Shown here: positions 1 through 11,371 of the stretch, piece after piece
Position numbering within the stretch: the first letter of the stretch is position 1
Layout: each line of letters opens with the position of its first letter
DNA from: Hetaerina americana
Lineage: Eukaryota > Arthropoda > Insecta > Odonata > Calopterygidae
Assembly (NCBI GenBank): GCA_022747635.1
Contig: JAKTNV010000089.1
Location: 248,001-312,000, forward strand
DNA length: 64,000 bases
Direction: 5' to 3'
Notes under the pieces: generated by a model
The model's database searches: none
The model's input: only the letters and a program-made list of their open reading frames with translations
Told to the model about the DNA's origin: nothing
Program-made: the position numbers and the translations under genes

Positions 1-243
1 CGGGTTCGAATTCTGGAGACAACAAATGTTTTTCAGTAGTATTCCAATCCCTACTTGAGGTGCTTTGTAGAGAGCACTTTGACTGAGTACGACGTCCATC
101 GGATGGGACGTTAAACTGCGGATCCCTTGGCGCCTTTCGACAAAAGTAGGCTAAAACCGACGCCGGGTTTCTCTTTACCCTTCCTCATTTCCCATCCATC
201 CCTAATGGTGCAAAGCTGTCGGTCGCCTCACCTAAAAACTACT
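1..243 (+). repeat. SINE family B copy, 5' end cut by the window edge
   Basis: The first bases carry a B-box-like GGTTCGAATTC, followed by a body shared with copies at 11635-11925 and 33941-34230. Shared blocks include CTACTTGAGGTGCTTTGT, GGATGGGACGTTAAACTGCG, TTGGCGCCTTTCG, GACGCCGGGTTTCTC and CCCATCCATCCCTAATGG. The order of the blocks is the same in all three copies. The tRNA-like A box would lie before base 1. This is a non-autonomous retroelement and not a functional gene. Confidence 0.8.
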
Positions 244-1525
244 ACTTCAGCGATTCCTCGCCTTGAGACGAAGCTATAACCTTCCCGCACGACAGTAGAA
301 GAGGGGAAGGCAGTTGCTGGGAGTTACTCTCCTGGAGACTTGACGAAGCACAAAAGACCTAAAATAGGAACAACAGCACATGTCTCTGTGCCACACTGAA
401 TTTACATAAAACTAAACCAAGGAAGAATAAAAAAAGGGAAAAATGCTTATACTAGTTTAAAAAATAAAAAGAAAATATAGCAGAGAACAATTAAAAAGAC
501 ATCAACAAGAATAATAAAAAAATAAATAATAATAATAATAAAAGCAAACAAATTAACATGAAGTAATTAAAAATAGAAACTCACCTCAATAGACGCATGC
601 TGTAAACAGCTTCAGCTGGACGCAGTAATTTAGACGGTCAAGCGACCGAGAAAACGGACGCTCGGACGGTCGAGGAACGAGTGGAAGCTGTGGACGATGC
701 AGTCTCTGGGTCGAGCAATCTCGTCCTTTGTTTAAAAATTCAAAATTTTCCTCTTGTCACCCGGCAAACGCAGTCAAATAGCATTGAATATTTTCAACAG
801 ACAAACTACAGTAATCAATCCGAAAGTGAGGTGAGGGAACAGCTCGTAACTGCAAGAATTGGAAAATACCATGAAAACGCTCATCTTGATTTCAACCCGG
901 GGTTTCCACACATAGGCTGAAAACTGTTACCTATAAGCTTCCCATTGTATAAAAAATTTCCTTTGACCGTGATACCTTTCGCAGTTAGCAGGGATTCCAA
1001 AGCAGAGGGCAGAATGGTCGCATATGCCCGTAACATCGTCTTTTTCTTTTCATCGTCATGTGGTTTTCGCGGGCGTATGCTTGGTAGTACACGGCTGATT
1101 GTTGATTGATTGACGTCAATATCATATTGATAGCAACGGGTGAATGGGAGGTATGGAGGGCAACCTTATCTCCTGGTAATTTCAGGTTAATTAGACTGCT
1201 TCGTTATCATATCGTGAATAGGGAACTGAAGCCTCCATCTGGAATGAAAGCGAGGTGGCCATCGATTTCCTAGTCGGAGTTGAAGTAGAGACATCACTCT
1301 ATTTTCCAAGCAGATCCCATGTGCAAATGATCTGCGAATTACTACAGGTATAACAGGTCCCACCTTTCCGGTCTTGGATCAGAGTTGCCTTTGCCTTTTA
1401 GGGTTCTGGTAATCAGCCACTGGGGTTTAAGGGCCAGGGAAACGACGAGGAAAGAGCGGAAGATGGGAAAAGATATTCTTCTTTTCATTCAATTTGTGCG
1501 CAGCTATGGCAGTAGCTTTGTAAAA
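244..1525. other. Unique spacer, no gene seen
   Basis: A-rich from about 400 to 570, with a short (AAT)n run near 525-541. The rest is mixed unique sequence. The short open frames at 681-920 and 1385-1570 resemble no family I know and are at chance length. Confidence 0.5.
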
Positions 1526-1527
1526 TA

Positions 1528-2860
1528 CTACCTTGATCAAAAATTTCCCGGAATTTATTCAGAAAATTAAAAATACAAGTTTATTCATCTAAATCTATAT
1601 TGTCCCCTTCAAAGTAATCCCCATCGACTGCAACACACTTATGCCAGCGCTTGATCCAATCCTCGAAACATTTTTTATATTCGGTTTTCGGTATGTCCAT
1701 CAGTGCTTCCTGCGATTTTTCCATTACTTCCTCTCGGCTGCTAAAACGCGTTCCCCGTAATGGTTTTTTAACTCGATTGAACAGAAAGAAGTCACAGGGA
1801 GCCAAATCAGGTGAATTCGGTGGCTGTTGGATGGTATTTGTTGCATTTTTCGTCAAAAAATTACGAATAATGATGTGAGCACTGTGCGACGGTGCGTTAT
1901 CATGGTGCAAAATCCACGAGTTTTCTGCCCACATTTCTGGTCTCTTTCGGCGAATTGCTTCACGCAAACGTCTCATAACGCCCAAATAATACTCTTTGTT
2001 TACTGTCTGGCCTTCTGGCAAAAATTCATGATGCACTACACCGTTGTAATCCATGAAAACCGTCAGCATTGCCTTCTTTTTTGACTGAAAACGACGTGGT
2101 TTTTTTGGTCTCGGCTCATTTGGTGAACGCCATTCACTTGCCTGATGTCTGGATTGCGTGTCGTACTCATAAACCCACGTCTCGTCTCCAGTAATGATCC
2201 TTTTGATGAATGTGGGATCGGATTCGGCCTCGCAAATCATGTCTTTTGCGACGTCAACACGGTCTCTTTTTTGCATGAAATTGAGGTCTTTTGGCACCAA
2301 CTTTGCTGCTACACGACGGAAACCCAAATCATTAACCACAATGTCTTGGGCGGATCCATAGGCAATGTTCAAGTCCTCCGCTATTTCTCTGATGGTTAAT
2401 TTGCGGTTATTGACCAACATTTCTTTTACTTTATCAATTTTTTCACCGACTTTCGATGTCGATGGTCTGCCACTGCGTTCATCATCTTCGATTGACTCAC
2501 GACCACTTCTGAACCGCTCGTGCCACTGGTAAACGACCGTTTTTTTAGAGAATCGTTGCCGAAACACTTTTCCAACATTTCCAACGTCCGTGGCCACTAA
2601 ATCCGTTTTTTACGCAAAATTTAATACAAGTTCGTTGTTGCAAATTTAAATCCATTTCTGCAATTGTAAAAAATCGCCAACACACACAGAGATAGATGTA
2701 CTCTTGGCTGCGTAACTTTTGCAAATGTCAAGTTATGACACTAAGATTTAAAGGGAATATCAACAACAGATGTACCAATTTAACAAAAAAAACAGAACTC
2801 AAATCGGAACGATGGGAGCGCCACACGGTGGTTATTCCGGGAACTTTTTGATCAAGGTAG
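1528..2860 (-). mobile_element. Mariner DNA transposon with both terminal inverted repeats
   Basis: The element is 1333 bp, the usual mariner size. The left end (1528-1554) begins CTACCTTGATCAAAAATTTC. The reverse complement of the right end (2834-2860) matches it at 26 of 27 bases. A TA dinucleotide flanks each end (1526-1527 and 2861-2862), which is the mariner/Tc1 target duplication. The transposase lies inside on the minus strand. Its good preservation suggests a fairly recent insertion. Confidence 0.95.
1581..2655 (-). pseudogene. Mariner transposase, catalytic domain open, N-terminus frameshifted
   Basis: This encodes the cut-and-paste transposase of the element at 1528-2860. One open frame of 338 codons (2597 to 1581, opening on a GTG) holds the helix-turn-helix-like region (about residues 15-85) and the DDE/D domain. 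The metal-binding residues appear as TGDETW (D138), HHDNAPSH (D233) and SPDLAPCDF (D269). By my count 35 residues separate the last two, where mariner normally has 34; an ATC-ATT-ATT run adds an isoleucine. The natural start is probably the ATG at 2655-2653 (MDLNLQQR...), but that frame stops at 2545. Aligning by eye to related N-termini suggests two single-base losses, one near 2590 and one in the seven-T run at 2540-2546. The protein is therefore probably inactive as it stands. Family assignment is certain; I do not assign a subfamily. Confidence 0.9.
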
Positions 2861-2862
2861 TA

Positions 2863-4125
2863 AACATTGGTAAAGAGGCAGCTCAGGATAAATGAAATAT
2901 ATACCTATTTGAATCCTCAACGCGATTCCCTGGGCAGGAAGTTACCACGTGTCCTGTCCTATCATTTCTTACGCAGCTATGAAAGATTCACACATTCATG
3001 CTCACACGGTCAGACATACAGGTAATTGGGGAAACACTCGAAACGATTTCGGATAACCTCAGAGCGTGTATTCACGTCGAAATTATTTTGTGGATATTTT
3101 TTAGGATTGCAAAAATTTAAGATGCAAAATTATTATTCGTATGCGGCAGTTGTTAGACTTATCATTCAATTCGTATCGTTCCGTGGTATGCTCCGCTCAT
3201 GGACCGCTTTTGCCCTTTCCTTTGTGGTTGCGTTAACTGAAAACACTTTCCTTTTTGTTTCTGAGGCACGACACAATCTTGTGCAGTCAGACAGATGTGC
3301 TAGGTCCGTTTACCAGAAAAGGGACGTAAGTTTCTGAACCATTTGGGAGGTAAGCATTTTCGGAAATATCCATTTAAGATTTTGGACTACTTGCATTGGC
3401 AAATTATTCCCTGAGAAGGGAAATTTAGATAGGAAATACGATTGGCATACAATCAATGGCATCTTTTTTATCACCACCGTAATTCCCTCCATTTCTTCCA
3501 AAAAATACTAGCATTTTTAAGAGAACTTTGCGGGAGGGAGAGGTAATCCTATTTTTACGCGATGCTTAAATATAACAATTCGTTGAATGAATTTGTGCGC
3601 AGAATATCTTCCGCAAATAATGTTTTTAACACAACGGTTCTGTGTCATTTGTCACTACCATGAAATACGTCCACTTTGAGTCTGACGGAAAAATACGTTA
3701 AAAGGTTCCCACACAACGTTTCCACCATTATGCTGATGACCTCTGTCTGTGTGTACATAAATTTATTCACCTTTCTCAGTTGCGTATTGGACACGAGCTG
3801 GGGATTTAGGTAGTCAGATTTAACATTTACCGTGGATAAAAATCTCGAAAGATAATCGCGAAAAGGAATGTATTCGTCAACACCACTCCATGGAAACCTT
3901 CACAAAAATATAAAATATCACTTTTATGGAGGATTATTGTGATCGGTCAGGTTGTGAACGTGCGTATTTTGGTATTCTCCGAAGGGTAACTGGTCCGCAG
4001 GCAATGAATAAACCGGAATTAGTGCCAAGGTCATGAAGATAAGAAATTATCATCGAACCCAAAATCAAATTAAGTTAGGATAGTATTCATATGTAGTTTT
4101 AACTATATGAGGTCGATAATGGATG
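2863..4125. other. Unique spacer, no gene seen
   Basis: Mixed-composition DNA with no recognisable coding or repeat signature. The open frames at 3026-3337 and 3310-3501 resemble no known family. Confidence 0.4.
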
Positions 4126-4129
4126 AAAC

Positions 4130-4530
4130 CTTACAAGTTTTTACGTTTCTTCCTGGAAAACTGGGAACTTCCTCTCAGTCTCAACTCATGTTGGCCCCTA
4201 ACTCACTCCCTTCTACGGTTCTTTGTACTTTTTGCCAATCCAAAAAATCTGTCCTCTTCTTTCCTCTTTCCCGCTTACCTTGCATTCCCTCTTAGATCGC
4301 GGCTTTCAGTATTTCACTATCTCCCAATATCTTCTCCGTTCACCTTTTCGGGGGTTTTCGAACTTCTCCTCACAACTCACTCTGCCCTCATCCCTTCGTA
4401 TGTGAAACTTAGTTGTCGGACTTCCTTTCTTTCCAACTTATTTCCATTATTTTCCTCCACACCACTGTCTCAAAAGCCTCTAAAACCCAAGCTCCCTCTC
4501 TTTTCTTAAAGGCTTTCGCACTGCACAGCG
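4130..4530 (-). mobile_element. Decayed LINE 3' fragment (C-terminal part of the ORF)
   Basis: Read on the minus strand, this resembles the C-terminal tail of the LINE at 62685-63599. There is an 'EAFE...W+K..E' segment near 4460-4500, then a 'GKRERGKKR'-like basic stretch near 4265-4290. Frames are broken many times. The plus-strand open frame over 4123-4509 is a shadow of this pyrimidine-rich complement. Confidence 0.6.
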
Positions 4531-4784
4531 ATACGCTCCGCTTTCAAGCACTTATCTAGCATAAAATTAAACATTTAACAGAGCTTAATTAATTTTTATG
4601 GTCAGATTCAAACTATAAAACGATTTCTTTCATACTTCGGGGACTACGAATGCATCGCGACACAAAAATAAAGTGGATCTTTAACGAAACGCTAAAATAA
4701 TTCTATACTTTTTTCTTAAAAAACGTATTTCACTTTGCAAAAAATAAGGGTAGAAATATAAATAAATATATATAATATGCACAT

Positions 4785-4968
4785 AAGGTTAGGGCGGACA
4801 GTTCCTTTCCCTGTGCCATTTATGGTTCCCCAGGATTATCTAGTACCCGAAAAATCACATAGCTTGGATGGAGCTGCGGGTGCCCGGAGAGGCTTGCCCG
4901 GGAATTGAACCCAGACCTTCCGGTCAGTAGTTGAACGCTCTACCCCTGGGCCACCGCGACCCCCATAT
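4785..4968 (-). repeat. tRNA-derived SINE (family C)
   Basis: On the minus strand the 5' end reads like a tRNA. It has an A-box-like TGGCCCAGGGGTAGAGCG (about 4937-4954) and a B-box-like GGGTTCAATTCCC (about 4899-4911), with an anticodon-arm-like stretch between. The acceptor stem is not convincing and unrelated sequence follows to about 4785, so I call a SINE and not a tRNA gene. An AT-rich tail lies at 4750-4785. Confidence 0.65.
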
Positions 4969-4969
4969 T

Positions 4970-7930
4970 AACTTAAACATGCAAAATATTTCCCCAAAGA
5001 CTTTTCATAATATCAACCTAAATTGACGATTTTTGAAATATTTTCCATGGGTCGGAGATTCCACATCATTCCCCGATGTCCATAGACTACCGAATGGTAT
5101 TTCTTTATGTAAAAAATGATGAATTTTAATAATTTTCATGCTTAGAACGGCGCACATTCTTAAAACGTCGGAGGTATCCAAAATTATTTCTTTTTAATTA
5201 AACAATGATTATGAAATTTTCTTATTTTTAGGCAATTTCGCTTTTGATTTCCTTAAAGGGCTGTTTATACATCTCCTTCAGCACTTCATTGAAATGGGTC
5301 CCGCTTGCCGAATATGGTGAAAATACTTAAGAAAAATGCCCGTGCACTCATTGTGGAAAAACAGTTTTTAATCAAACGATAATTTCTTCGAACCGCCCAT
5401 ACCCAGGTGCTACTTTACAACTACATATTACGTATTCCGTGGATTATGCCGGTCTAATGGAAGTGCTCAGTATTGCAAAGGTTTTCACTTTTTGCAATCT
5501 GCATTCTTTAAAATCGTGTTATTCTTTTCTGGATTCCGATAAAAGTGCAAAAGATTTTCGGCCATTCATGTTCGGTTTCAGCCTACTTTGCGTCGCATCG
5601 GAGGAGCTCGATCCGGAGCTTGGAAAGGATCTCACCCTCCCCCGAACACCGTCTCCTCTCTCTCCCCCCTGTGCGGGACCTCGAGGTTACTTTCGCCTTT
5701 ACGTTCGGTGGACTCTCCAACGCACACTACTGCAGGAAAAGGATTGAATTCCCTTCGCTCCCCCTCGCTCCCCCATCCGCTTTTCCCAAAACCGTCACCT
5801 TATCCCTTTCCTTCTCTTTCTTTTGTGATGTATTCTTTATGAAACTTGACACCTTATTCCTATCTCAGGTTTCCACTAGACCCTTACATACGCTCGTGCC
5901 CTTGAAAAATTGTTGATAATAATTGTCTGGAACCCTTTTTTCGGTGACCTTCGTTCAGTGATCTATTGCTCTCGCTGTGATAGTTCGCGAAAATGAAGAA
6001 AAAACGGTGCGGAAATATCCTATTTTTATATTCCTGAAAGGTCATCCATCGACATGGCTACACGCAATTAATATTGATGAACTTAAAAAGGGCGTTAAAA
6101 TGAACTTATGTGCCTCCTTTGTAGCGCAACTGAAATCAAAATTATTTCTCAATATTATGGTATTCAAATTTTCATAGCGTTTACTTCTGATCACTGAGCA
6201 CTTTGCCACCCGTATTTTTTCCATGCTGCACGATTCAAATTATATCTCTAATGTCCGATCCAGGATTAGGTTTATTTTAATTTAAATTTTGCACGGAAAT
6301 ATATTCGCACTGTGGGTTTTCTTTTACGTGAGTGCATCATTCATTAGTTTGTGAGTGGCGATCATTAGCTTCCTGACGATAGATCTCACGATTACTCCCT
6401 AGCGTGAATGAGCTTTTACTGTTATTATTCACGCGATGCGACAGTTGACGCATAGGTGATCCGGGTAAGCCGATTTACTCCTTCGGCTCATTCGGCACGT
6501 AGCATGCCTGCCGACGGTCATGCCGCGGAGCCTGCAACCGCTCATTAAACCGGATTAATCAATATCCAACTCGTTCAAAAAATGATACATGAGTTTCCCC
6601 TCGGACTCTGATCTTGATATTTGAATAATACCAATCGTTGGATCACGACTGAATGCATTGACTGCTGGCCGTGTGCATCGTCCGTGCTCCGTCGTTCGTC
6701 ACTCACTCGACAATTAATTACTCTACTAAGTGGCGGCATCCCCACTCTTATCGTTCACTTATCGTGCGAGTGAAGGGAGAGAGAGGCATGTGGGCGAATT
6801 CCCCGGATGCACGTGCTCAACGTGGAGTCGTGAAAGGCGGGGGAGGACGGAGGAATGGTGGGGATGGTTGAATGAATACATTCCCTTCAAACACACGTCC
6901 TGCTCTGTCATCACAAGTTTGTCCTTTACGCCTGCTGTTGTCTCAAGCACCCTCTACCAGTCAGCCATTCGAACTGGGCTTTGGCGAAATTGTTTTCCCG
7001 ACGCGCCCTGAGTATTCCGTCGCTGTTTTTTCCTCCTGCGCCCATGTTCCGCTCCACCTGACGTCATGATTCGTCATGCGGTGCCGGGCGAAACGTTGTC
7101 GGCGGTAATAAATATTACGTAATGGACAAAACAACGGCGTGGGTCAGTTTACGAATTGACAGAAGAGCCATGTTGCAGTGGAGATTAGGCTGATTCTCTC
7201 TCGAGTCGGAAGGAAGGGAAGTCCTGGTCGCAGAAAAATCATGACTTGAGTCGATTAATAAATGAAACAATTGGACCTGCAAGGTTGACACTCAGACGGC
7301 CGGTGTAATGAACACTCACTTCGGGCGGCAGCCATTGCTTCAAGATCGAAAGCGAATTGTGCTGACTCCGTTTTCACTTAAAATTTGGTTCTTTGAGCGG
7401 AAATTATTTAGGGAATACGCAAAAGTTGTGAACTTCAACCATTTTTTTTACTTATTGTCCTTCATTTCCCCCTCCCTCCGCCTCTATTCGCTAACTTCTG
7501 GCCGCGCTTTTCATAACTATTACGTCAAATTTGGAATAGTTCCCAAAGTTGAACAGAGCTGTCGACAGCTGGTGCTACTTTGCGTGCATGCACGCCCATA
7601 ACTAAAAACTCATATCTAAACAGTAGATAACAGACGCTTTGGTGTGAATCTCGCAAATGACAGTTCGTGTCATTGCCCTCATGGGCTAGCTGATTTGAAG
7701 TTAATAGGTTGGGATCCCTGCATTGGTGCCTGATTGTTGTTCACTTATAAGTAAATACTGCATGCGCTGAAATTAGAACATGCAAGTATGCAGGAAAAGT
7801 AAGCACATTCGAGTGCATAGCTTTTTAACTTGGGGAGTAGTTAATTTCAGATCTGAAAGAATCGGCTTAATTTGATAAATGTATAATGACAATCAGATAA
7901 ATGCGACAGATTCAGGCGAGATGTAATGGA
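4970..7930. other. Unique spacer, no gene seen
   Basis: Mostly AT-rich. Two pyrimidine-rich or GC-richer stretches (5580-5800 and 6650-7080) lengthen chance open frames. I recognise no protein domain, splice-bounded exon or repeat family. CpG dinucleotides are frequent around 6480-7080, which could be a weak CpG-rich patch. Confidence 0.4.
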
Positions 7931-7936
7931 AGTTCG

Positions 7937-7971
7937 TCATAATGAGAAACAAATTTGCACTTTTCCACAGA
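7937..7971 (-). repeat. Outer end of a hammerhead (Penelope-like) unit, truncated
   Basis: The stretch CATAATGAGAAACAAATTTG and the bases up to CCACA are the reverse complement of 8667-8700, about 32 bases with almost no mismatch. The same TTTGCA..TTTTCCAC block ends the other hammerhead units in this window (for example 18882-18892). It joins abruptly to a SINE at about 7972. Confidence 0.65.
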
Positions 7972-8110
7972 TCGGATATTGAGGGATCTGGGTTCGAATC
8001 CCAGTCAAGGCGAATGATTTTTACACTCTGAAATTGTTGCATTGAAATGCACATTAGCGGATGACTCCGTTAAAAGTTACTGTTGCGGCATCTCCCGCAG
8101 TTTCTTTGGA
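7972..8110 (+). repeat. SINE family A copy, head truncated
   Basis: Carries the B box GGTTCGAATCCCAG and then CAAGGCGAATGATTTTTACA, shared with copies at 8272, 12451 and 46757. It continues into a body (GTTGCATTGAAATGCACATT ... GACTCCGTTAAA) that also appears inverted at 12325-12430. The A-box half is missing because the copy starts at the junction with the repeat piece before it. Confidence 0.75.
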
Positions 8111-8271
8111 ATTTGTCAAAGGAAAACACCATAAGTGTTTTAAAAGTTGGCTTTAACCTCGTGGACTGTGGCGCCTCGCGCACGACTACGAATGCCTGTG
8201 ACATTGTATGTACGGTATTTCGTCACAACATCTTGTTCCTTTAAAAGCCCCAAAATTTCAGAGTTTAAGAG

Positions 8272-8380
8272 GACGCCTCGGTAGCTTAAGTGGCTAAAGC
8301 ACTCGACCGGATATCGAGGGATCTGGGTTCGAATCCCAGTCAAGGCGAATGATTTTTACACTCCGAAATTGTTGCATTGA
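8272..8380 (+). repeat. SINE family A copy with intact tRNA-like cloverleaf
   Basis: Bases 8274-8347 can fold as a cloverleaf: acceptor CGCCTCG/CAAGGCG (6 of 7 pairs), A box TAGCTTAAGTGG, anticodon stem CTCGA/TCGAG around loop CCGGATA, and T arm CTGGG-TTCGAAT-CCCAG. Position 33 of the loop is C where a true tRNA has U. The same head occurs elsewhere followed by SINE body, so this is a SINE head. The body is cut at about 8379 by the hairpin that follows. Confidence 0.8.
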
Positions 8381-8416
8381 AGTTTTCTCGGGTTTCCCAC
8401 CGGGTCAGGTTGCAGT

Positions 8417-8460
8417 ACACCGACGTTTCGAAGGCTGACTTTGCCATCGTCTTCAGGGTG
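8417..8460 (-). ncRNA. Hammerhead-ribozyme-like motif, complete core with stem I
   Basis: Minus strand, in order: CACC (stem I), CTGAAGA (core), C, GATGGC-loop-GCCTTC (stem II), GAA, ACGT (two-pair stem III with no loop), C (cleavage-type base), GGTG (stem I partner). The order is that of a type I hammerhead with a minimal stem III, as known from Penelope-like elements. One extra base sits between the core and stem II. Self-cleavage is inferred. Confidence 0.65.
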
Positions 8461-8487
8461 AAGTGACTTCAGGGTGAAGAGTTCACC

Positions 8488-8522
8488 CTGAAGACGATGG
8501 CAGAGTCAGCCTTCGAAACGTC
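8488..8522 (+). ncRNA. Hammerhead-ribozyme-like motif, stem I lost
   Basis: Mirror copy of the motif at 8417-8460: CTGAAGA, C, GATGGC/GCCTTC stem II, GAAACGTC. The downstream GGTG is changed to ATTG, so stem I no longer pairs. Confidence 0.55.
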
Positions 8523-8589
8523 ATTGTACTGCAACCTGACCCGGTGGGAAACCCGAGAGAACTTCTTGAATACCATACGCCGGGAAAGC

Positions 8590-8700
8590 CTGAGATCCTT
8601 CACTTGAAGATCTTGTACCTGGAGATGGTTCGATTAACTGAAACACGTTGCACGTTACAATAAATATGTGGAAAAGTGCAAATTTGTTTCTCATAATGAT
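8590..8700 (+). repeat. Diverged solo hammerhead unit
   Basis: Contains CTGGAGA (core with A6 changed to G), T, GGTT-CGATT-AACT as stem II, GAAACACGTT, then the family's outer arm: ...CAATAAATATGTGGAAAAGTGCAAA. The outer end is inverted-repeated at 7937-7971. The order of parts matches the other units, so this is a decayed member. Confidence 0.55.
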
Positions 8701-11371
8701 AATCAGATGTTTTTTCCAGAGGTCAGTGAAGAAATAAAATAAAAATTGGAAATTACTTTACGCTAAAATGACTCAGTTGTTATAAATTTCACGAAACGTT
8801 TTACATGCTTGCAAAGCAGTTGTTAAACAACGCTTTCTTCAGCAAGCTTACCGAAGACCACCCTCATTATATTTTCCAATCTCATCCATTTTCTCACAAT
8901 TACCAATCACAGAAATGACAATTGGACCCGAATCAGTTGAAAATGTTGTCCCTGAGAATGAGGTTACGTGTGGTTAGAATGAGAATGCTCGAGTTTATCA
9001 GGTGGTAAGCGGTCTTTTTATGAATATGGATCCGATCATTCCAGAATTTCAATTTTTACCCGACACGCGACCGTAATTTTTCTCATTTTAATCTTAGCGC
9101 GCGGCCCGAGAAATATTAATCATCCGTGAGGCGATCTGACGTTGGTTTCAACTTCCTCCTCACGTTGCCCTGGGCTCTTTTCGCGTTGGAAAAAATATAC
9201 TCGTTTTCATCTGCGCTTGGAATTCGTTGCCGGAGGCATGATATTCCACTCTCACGTCGAGGATTAGAAGCCTTAAGGAGTCCGTTTCCACCACATTTCT
9301 TGCAAAACGGATGCCAGGTCTCGTCCTTCTCTGTTCCGATATTTTTTGCGTGTTAGTGCATTCTTTATGAAATCGGATTTACAACGGTTTCCTAAGAAAA
9401 TAAAACTGGCTGGATTTCTGTCTGCTTGTTGTAAATTTCACACCGGGAGGGGAGATTTTGAGCTTGAAACCTTTTACAGCCGCTAACATACCCTCGGGAA
9501 CCTTGCTTATCTTTTGCCGCGACCCTGCGAACGGCAAAGGGTGAATTCTACTCGTATCGGAGCGGAGAATGAAGTGCATGGGCACCTTTTCGGGGAATGG
9601 TAGTGATAGAATAAATTCGTGGATGGGAAAAATGTGGGATAGGAAGATCATGAAAATTTGCCTTCTGTTTCGGAAGGGATGGCAGATAAAAAAAGAGAAC
9701 TCGGGACTACTAAATATGTGAAGAAAATTTGTAGTTTCAATGTATGATAAAGTAAATGGAAATTGGTTTAGACATTCTGAGAAAGTTCCGGCCTCCAATA
9801 AATATTACGATGGCGTAAGCGAGAAAATTCGTGCCGCGGTGTTTCAAAATATACTTCCCAGTATATGGTGCCTCAGATAAGAAAACGAGGAGCTGATATC
9901 TTATTACCGATATTGAAGCGTGGACGGCTACGGATAACCAATCTTAGGATTGAAATACTGATTGAAGTTCCAATATTATTGAATAATCCTCACCTCACCT
10001 CACGACAAGCCACACCTCTAGGGTGTGTTACGGAGTGATCAAACAACAGTTATCCACTATTCGCTTTGAATATAACTTCTGGGTTGGAAAATGACAGGTT
10101 GTGCTAGTCAAACGGTGTGCATCAATCTTTCAAACAGCTTTATATGCACCAAAGGTTATTAGCTCCAACAATTAATCCAGGTTCGCGAGATGAGTTAGCA
10201 GAAAAATGGCCACATTTCCGCAGTTAACGTATCTAATCGTAGTATTAATCATCTACTGTAGTACGATGGCGTTGGTAATACTTTTAAACATTATCACAAA
10301 ATTGACCTCGTTTAATTTATGTTAGAGGGCATTACTGTATAATATATTGGTCTAGAAGTTACTCCAAAGCAGTTCTTCCAATACTCTAGTCACGGTAAAT
10401 AAGTGTTTGCGAGCGCACAGCAAGCGTCATCCTGTTATTGAAAATATGGTATCGGGAGTTACTGAACCCACCAATATAGTAATGCAAGACGGCAACTGGT
10501 GGATTAATACAAAACGTACGAGTTTTACGATAAAGAAAAATTCTGGCCCCCAATTACAATGATGGGCCAAAGGAAGGAATTGAGTGAAATTGCCTGTCGA
10601 ACAGAGCGACTGAAGGATTTCTTTTTCCCTCGCACAATTCGTGACCACAACAACAGGAAACACCTCGTAAGACAATTGGAAGTGCCCGAAAATGAAATGA
10701 TTCTGAATACCAATGGCCTCTCCCTCCCCCTAATCAAATTAATGGCTTGGGTGTCTAACAGCCGCTGACGCACGCATTCGTGGCGAATTTTGGAGTAAGA
10801 TATCGGTATACTTATGCATGCAATTTCATCGTAACATAATTTTCAAATTTGCCTCCCCTTTGCTGCGCTCGATCTAATCGGGGAATCATACCGACCTCGT
10901 AAGAACAACTTCATACACGAACAGCGTGTTCTAAGTGAATGCAAAGTGCTATTTGATACGCCCTAATTTTCTTTCACCGCGTCGGTATTTTTCCCGAAAT
11001 TGGATATCGTTATATTACCGCTAGAATTCCCCTCAAGTGAAGTTTTGATGAAGGATAACTCCTCGACCTTTTCACAGATCCTATACTTTATATTTAGTTA
11101 TCTCTGATTCAATAAATTCTGCAACTTTCGGGGGAAAAGTTCTTCCTAATAGGCCATCACATTGACCAATAAGAGCTGTAGTTTAATGGGAATTTCGAAT
11201 TAATTGAAGATAAATAAGATAGAGAATGAATGCAAACAGGCGAGAAAAGAGAGAAAAAAAGTTCTCGAGAATAGAGTTTAGTATAATACTTTTCGTGGAA
11301 AAGAGGCCATGAGAAAAATGTAAACAATTAAAAAAATAGAGGATGTGGAGCTATTGGCTGTTGAAGAAAAT
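8701..11371. other. Unique spacer, no gene seen
   Basis: AT-rich unique DNA. The open frame at 9379-9798 (minus) has no recognisable domain. I see no convincing exon or repeat family. Confidence 0.4.

Larger units (their letters stand above)
8379..8565. repeat. Long inverted repeat carrying two hammerhead-like motifs
   Basis: Left arm 8379-8462 and right arm 8482-8565 (84 bases each) are reverse complements with few mismatches. A 19-base spacer holds an extra partial copy of the inner arm sequence. Each arm has CTGAAGA, one base, a stem II (GATGGC/GCCTTC, one mismatch) and GAAACGTC. In the left arm (minus strand) the bases after GAAACGTC (GGTG) pair with CACC just before CTGAAGA, forming stem I. 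In the right arm that GGTG has become ATTG. Confidence 0.85.

Noticed and set aside
1651..2399. Plus-strand frames of 75-85 codons
   Set aside because: Antisense shadows of the mariner transposase.
4107..4509. Plus-strand frames of 62-128 codons
   Set aside because: They are shadows of the purine-rich LINE C-terminus read on the minus strand.
8274..8347. Functional tRNA gene
   Set aside because: The cloverleaf folds, but loop position 33 is C and the same head recurs joined to SINE body, so it is a SINE head.
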